Shown here piece after piece: positions 58,582-64,000 of a DNA stretch of 64,000 bases. The translations under genes and the position numbers were made by a program. Numbering within the stretch: position 1 is the stretch's first letter; every line of letters begins with the position of its first letter. The stretch comes from Phallusia mammillata. Its lineage: Eukaryota; Chordata; Ascidiacea; Phlebobranchia; Ascidiidae. Location of the stretch: NCBI GenBank assembly GCA_003260075.1, contig QLIY01000019.1, forward strand, positions 117,949-181,948. The letters run 5' to 3'. The notes below the pieces were generated by a model. It made no database searches, was not told the DNA's origin, and saw only the letters and a list, made by a program, of their open reading frames with translations.

Positions 58582-61500
58582 GTAAGCATTGTCTGATTTA
58601 CAACCCATGTCCGGAAACTGTTCTAGTGATTTAGTGACTCATTGAGCTCATATAAAACTGTGTGGTGTTTTACTGATGGCTCTGGAATATATCTTTTTTA
58701 TTTGTAGACCAGCTAGGTTAGTTTTTCACCATTAACATATATAGTCAGGCCTGATTTTTCTGCATAATGCGCTTTTTTGAATTTGCTTACACAATCAAAC
58801 AGCTTGCATAGCAGACACGTTTACATTATCTCACCAATGCCCAGCCGTTGTGGGCCAAATGGTATTAGTGGCTTACAATTTCACGGTCTGTTGCTTGTGC
58901 TTAACCGTGCGTATCGGCCGTTTTTAACGCGCCCGTTGCAGTCAGTTCAACAAACACTGTCTTGACCTCGCATTTCCTCCGCAAGCAGCTTTCATAACCT
59001 AAATTGCTCACACCGACTTTTGAAGGATGTGGTTTTAGGCCTCTGGGCTGTGTGTGTGGCCGTGATCGACGCATAATAGATTCCGTTTGTTGTGATTTCA
59101 ATCCACTTTCCGGTGTGTTGATTGACTTATGGTCGGGCGAATTACCGTTCATTATAAGTCGTCTAGAGGTCATGGCGTTTCGCGAGTTTTCTTCAAATCC
59201 GAGGACGAATGGTAGTGCATGGTCAGGTGATATTTGTGTGTAGTAAACATGTTCTCTATACTGTCTAGTCTTTCACTAATGTGTATTCCGTTAGGTTTGT
59301 CGATTTGTTTCTTCGGTGTAAGTTTAACATTATACATACTTTTACATGAACAAAATGAACAAACATTTCGTTTTCTAAAATTGCTTGTGCTTTTTGCAAA
59401 CTGCTTGGTGTTTTTCTGAAGGATCCAATCGTAATGCATACCATTTATCTTTCAAATCCACTTTACCAACATGTTCTCGCTTGTGTTGAATATTGCAGCA
59501 AGTTTGTGCTCAGTCGCAAAACACACCTTAAATTCCAAACACGATCACGCCATGGTCGGTTGGAGCACTGATGTCTGTGTGTTTTCAAATCTAAAGGTTA
59601 TTTGAGGTTCAGGTTGTAAAGTATGAGTGGAATGTGTATTATTTCATACCACGTTAAAGCGGCATTTTGTTTCAGTTTCTTATCATGGTTTGCTTATTCC
59701 TTATCATGGTTTGCTTATTTGTGTTAAATCAGCTTTGTTTGCAAAAGTGAAGTCATCATTTTTGGTACATATTTGTATCATAAAAAATCAACTTTGAAGA
59801 GAGATGGAGAAAAAAGATTTGCCGATTCGAGTTTTTTTTTATTTGAACATCAGGACTGCAATGTGTGTGTTTTTTTACACTTTTAACCGTAACGTGTATG
59901 AAGAGCTTGATGTCCTTAGACTAGGGTGACTTTGTCCTTTCCATGTAAGATTTACAACCGTTGCCCATTCAAATGCTAACTTTACTCTACATTTATACAC
60001 AAGGTCTCTATGCTGAAGACACTTGTAGCACAAAATATCGATTAACACTGACGTACAAGATCTACTCAAACCGACTTTCAAGTACCGACCGTCCAACGCA
60101 ACTCCATCTGGAGTCCGTTGTTTGTAATCTACAAAGACGCTTATGGTCGTGTGGTCGGCAGTCGACTCGCCCTAAAAGCGAACCAACATTTTGCGGTCAA
60201 TTTTCGCTTGCCATGGTTTTTCCAGCCCCCTCCAGTATGTGGGAGCATTTCAAGGGCTATTCATTACAGGCGGAACTAGACGTTAATGCTTTCCTTCGCC
60301 GCGCTGAAAATGACCTGCAACACAATTAGTGAGAATACACAGTTACTCGCTATAGCGGGAAGAGATTAGTTCTTTTTATATTGCAAAATCAGCAATTGTT
60401 TGGATCCTAGGCCATCCGTGGTCGACCTAAAATCACAAATCCGCAAAACAGTTTGTCCCCGTTATTTAAATGGTGGTTTGCGTGGCCATCGGGCTTATTC
60501 AGGTTAACGCTGCCAAAACGTAATTGGGTGTCGAATAACTTTCCACTCGCGTTTGCTTGGTTTGTTGGCTTTTCCAACGTCACCCAACACCCAAGCGCGC
60601 TCGACCCATGTATACTAATTCTACGGTTACATGCTTTATTCATTAGCACGGCGGCCTGGTCCCCACCGCCGCTGATTTCACATCGTTTCAACCTGCTCCA
60701 TGAAGAAAACCTCATTTGCACGCCTCAGTCTTTGTGAGGACACGACCGCGGCGCTTGCGGGGTCCTTTGTTATTTCGTACGACGTGGTTTTGAACGCGCA
60801 AGCTGTGCCGGGGCCAGTTAGCCAAAGAGTTTTGTTCTAATAGCAGGGACCTGATCGCGCGCCACTCGAAATTTCGACGTGCTGTTGTTTCGCCAAACAA
60901 TGTCCGCGCTCTTCACTTCAAATTCGCGAACGGGGGTGTGTGTGCGCGGTCCTTACGTTTACCCGTATGTTGGTAACAGGCTTAGTTAGTTGTTAGGTGT
61001 GTGGACGCTCTTCAGAGCACTGGCCAATTGGCAGCTGGTGGACTTGAGGTCCCACTGAATGGGATTTTCATTGAGAATTTGCGAAGGCCGCATGAACGGC
61101 GAAAGGGATCCGGCCTGTTCTTGAGATAGACACTGAGCTTGAGATGCGTTAGGTACATGCTTAATGAGAAAGGTAAACATCGTACGAGGAGTTGTTTAAT
61201 CTGTTTCCAACAGTCCACGCGCCCTTCAGTAATAGCTTGTACATCATGCATCATCCACTAAACTTTGTCATGTATTTCAAAACGTATTTAGGCACAGCGA
61301 AGTAGGAATTTCATGAATAGTACACAGAACGTAAGCCAGAATAGGAAAGTGGTCTAAAAACAACAAACAAATATGCTGAGGAAAATATATTCAGATGCAA
61401 TAGCGTTCAGGGTTATTAGCCTAAATAAACGTCCAATACTATGCCAGGTGACTTAACGGTTTTTAACTGTGAATACATTCATCATACGTCTGTTACTTTT

Positions 61501-61741
61501 TTCAGCCTACTTGACTTCATTTAGTTTTCAATTTCAGTAGACTGCTCTTGTGTTAGCAATGCTGCCAGGTGTAAAGCATGAAGACTAATAAGTTATTTTG
61601 CGTTTCTGCTTGGAATATTGCGCAAACTGGAGTAGCAGACAAATAAATTAATAACCGTTGACTAAGCACAATCTAAAAAGTCAAAACGAAGTTTGAAAAC
61701 TGGATTCAGATAGGATTATATATCGCTCGACGGGGGCCAGA
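58582..61741. other. Intron of the Shroom-like gene
   Basis: No exon with the required phase was recognised. It contains a 21-base tandem pair at 59680-59719 and many short open frames without support. Confidence 0.45.
59680..59719. repeat. Short tandem duplication (2 x ~21 bp)
   Basis: TTATCATGGTTTGCTTATT occurs at 59680-59698 and again at 59701-59719, with a period of 21 and no homopolymer between the copies. Confidence 0.85.
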
Positions 61742-61830
61742 ATGACTTTGGATCACTCGTGCAGCTTTCGCGATACCGCGCGAGTAAGGAGAGCCCGTTC
61801 CACCTTAAACCGGCATCTTTCCATGGCAAG
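61742..61830 (+). CDS. Candidate alternative first coding exon of the Shroom-like gene
   Basis: ATG at 61742 opens 29 codons plus two bases (MTLDHSCSFRDTARVRRARS...HLSMA), ending at AAG|GTATGT in phase 2. That matches the open phase of the exon at 58581, so it could splice to the same downstream exon outside the window. A TATA-like ATTATATAT lies about 30 bases upstream. The short product is basic. Support is only splice-site, phase and promoter-like context. Confidence 0.4.
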
Positions 61831-64000
61831 GTATGTATCTAAAACTGTATCAAACATATGGAATGCGTGGTACGACCTGTGATCGCCATTCTTAGGTATT
61901 ACGTTTCATGTAAGCTCAATATTGTGACGCCCGATACTGGCAATTGAGATCGAGTGCCGGTTTTTTAAACTAATCCGCAATATTGCCGACTTGGAAATTT
62001 CGTAGAGAATTCTCTACATTGCAGATTTGCGGCGAGACTGCTGACGTGTTTGTAATATTTTACAGTCGTATCATTTTGTACAGTTTTATTACTTTAAATT
62101 TCAAACAATGTCTTTCTGGGTGGTAAACATGTACAGCAATGACAGTATTTGAAAGCTCGTCTTCCTTCTGTTTTGTTTTGTTCAGAAAAATGAAATATTG
62201 TAATGTATGATACCTGTCCCCCCCCCCAACATGTACAGCAATGACAGTATTTGAAAGCTCGTCTTCCTTCTGTTTAGTTTTGTTCAGAAAAATGAAATAT
62301 TGTAATGTATGATACCTGCAGATTGTAGAACGATCTTGGCGTTTATTGTTGTTCCGCTGATAACCAAGAAACTGAAAATGCTTTTCTAAACTACGACCAT
62401 CATTTTGTGGGTTGGGCCCATTTCTTCAACCCATGATTTTTGTGGTTAATATAACCGGGTGAAACGCACGCGAAATCTGCGTCAAAAGGTCCCACTCGCA
62501 AGAGGGGCCTTTTATGGTGGTAATTTAGACAGCTAAGCACACAGGCGAGCTCCGGAACCCCGCGGTGGACGTCGCGTGCAAACCTTTTACTGCTGAATTA
62601 GTGCGAGCAAATACACGCATGCGTGGTTTTCAATGCCCGAAGAGCTGTGTTCAGGCTGTATAGATTTTTCAGTGTCAACTCAACGATACAAGGCAGTAAA
62701 GTGAGATGGCCTTCGCCAGGGTCCGGTGAACTTGTATAGCGAAATCTGTTGATCAGGACTCGACAAAACGTTCAGGTGACGTTGTAGCGTCGGTTGCAAG
62801 CGCTCAGATTCCTTACCTACAAAGTTGGCTTGCGCTTTGGTGGCTGGTTAACTAGAGGATTACGGCACCGACAAGTGGCAACTGGGTTCGTTGCTCGCAA
62901 TCAGTCAAGGCAGTGTGCTTGTTTTTGCCAACCTGAATCGCATTCTACCTTTCCCCATTTTTGGGAAACTTCGACTTGGGTTAACTGGTTGGTAATTCAC
63001 AAATCAAAACCCGCAAAACATGTAATCGTTCAGTGCGCTCATGACGCCCAGGCAAATATTGTTTATTGTGTTTTGTTCTTATTTTAATTATCACAGTGGA
63101 TGAATTGTCCCAGTGACCCGAATTGTTGGTCTTTTGACTTGAGTAAATCATCAACCGACAGGAATAGTTATTTATTTGTGTTCTGTGGTAACTTTCCGAT
63201 TCCAATTACCGATATTATTGCGTCCATCACCTGTCCACGGTACTCATATTGCTGATAACGAAATTTACTCAATAAACAGAAGACGAATGGACCGACGCTG
63301 TGTTTACTGTTATGTCATTATTTCTACGTCGAAGAGCCAGAAATGAGCAAACAATCAACATTACAATACGTTGGAAATTTTGCATTTGCATCAAAGCATT
63401 TATAAAAATCGGTTAATATACTACCTTGAAGTGTTCCCTGTAAGTCTTTTGTTCGCAATAAGGTTAATATTTGACATTATGTACGGTAAAACGCCGTTGC
63501 TTGTGAATACTTGAGTTTTTGCTACAATGCTCTACTTTCATTCGCAATCTACAACGCGGTTTTTCAGTTCTCGTCTGATGCCGACCGCAGTGTCAAATTT
63601 CAGTCGAATTCCAAGTGTTTTTAAGCCAGCAGGCGTGGGAGCAAAGAGAGAAAAGTACGAAATAGTTCCCCTCAGAAATCCGCCTTTGCTGCGTAAAACA
63701 CTGATCGGTCACAAAAACCTTCGCTAGTCGAGGTTTAGAGCTTCAGTAAAGATGATACATCGGCATTGAACTTGCCCCAGTGCTAATCCGCTGAGAATGT
63801 CAGTGGTACGTGGAGTGGCAGCATATAGTGGGATAAGGTCGAAATGAATTTGAGATATGCAGGTGTCAGCTATCGTAGTGACATTAAGCTATTTTTTCAT
63901 GCCATGGGTGTGTTATGGAATGAATCAAGCTCTTTCTATAATGGAATATTGGATACTTTGCATATCGCTCATATACGCCAGGCCTGTTGAGGCGTTATAC
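61831..64000. other. Right-edge region, no supported exon
   Basis: It contains the spacer-joined duplication at 62126-62318. An open frame at 63527-63727 has no family resemblance and no donor before its stop. Probably intronic. Confidence 0.4.
62126..62318. repeat. Direct duplication joined by C10 (likely assembly join)
   Basis: The 91-base segment 62126-62216 recurs at 62228-62318 with one or a few differences (TGTTTTGTTTTG versus TGTTTAGTTTTG), joined by ten C residues (62218-62227). Confidence 0.85.

Noticed and set aside
59161..59227. Short ATG exon (MAFREFSSNPRTNGS) ending at CAG|GTGATA as another Shroom-like first exon
   Set aside because: Its donor leaves phase 1, which does not fit the phase-2 acceptors of the shared exons.
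60090..60329. Open frame in the Shroom-like intron
   Set aside because: No in-phase splice sites and no recognisable protein signature.
63527..63727. 66-codon open frame near the right edge
   Set aside because: A possible acceptor lies inside it, but it ends in a stop without a donor and shows no family resemblance.
1..64000. CRISPR arrays, rRNA, tRNA and viral genes
   Set aside because: I saw no regularly spaced repeats, no clear tRNA B-box with a fitting fold, no rRNA blocks and no reverse-transcriptase or capsid motifs. tRNA detection by eye is weak, so a covariance-model scan could still find one.

Overview
The window is nuclear DNA of an invertebrate animal. Genes have GT-AG introns, AT-rich flanks and AATAAA signals, and hAT-type MITEs sit in introns and spacers. 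The gene set (FEN1, RPL14, an FRMPD-family WW/PDZ/FERM scaffold, GAMT, a Shroom-type PDZ gene) is bilaterian. Small genes, a possible FEN1 operon and very high allelic divergence make an ascidian tunicate my best guess. This is inference, not shown by the sequence.

Layout: (1) 0.3-5.3 kb, minus strand: a small three-exon acidic protein just downstream of intronless FEN1, then intronless RPL14. (2) 6.3-23.8 kb, plus strand: one 15-exon gene for a ~1822-residue FRMPD1/3/4-like scaffold. Its N-terminus carries two WW domains, followed by PDZ, FERM and a 1.2-kb-residue disordered tail encoded by a 3.6 kb last exon. (3) 24.3-43.9 kb: a gene-poor stretch whose only convincing genes are a local family of intronless secreted proteins. 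Two copies are intact (29.7 and 37.3 kb) and an inverted, decayed third lies at 35 kb. (4) 43.9-45.8 kb: five-exon GAMT. (5) 47.7 kb to the right edge: the 5' part of a Shroom-like gene with one PDZ-coding start and three further candidate first exons, all ending in the same splice phase. Its 3' half lies beyond the window.

Most unusual biologically: the secreted family. It has a signal peptide, a Lys-Arg processing site, four cysteines and a threefold pattern suggesting a beta-trefoil (FGF/IL-1-like) fold. Two copies share a perfectly identical 142 bp core flanked by diverged ends.

Most unusual technically: ten places where a 59-149 bp sequence is repeated directly with SNP-level differences and the two copies are joined by about ten C or G residues. 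This looks like unresolved haplotype overlaps glued by a fixed homopolymer spacer in the assembly, not biology. Coordinates and intron lengths in this window are inflated accordingly.

Most other open reading frames here are short, lack splice context or homology, and are not annotated.
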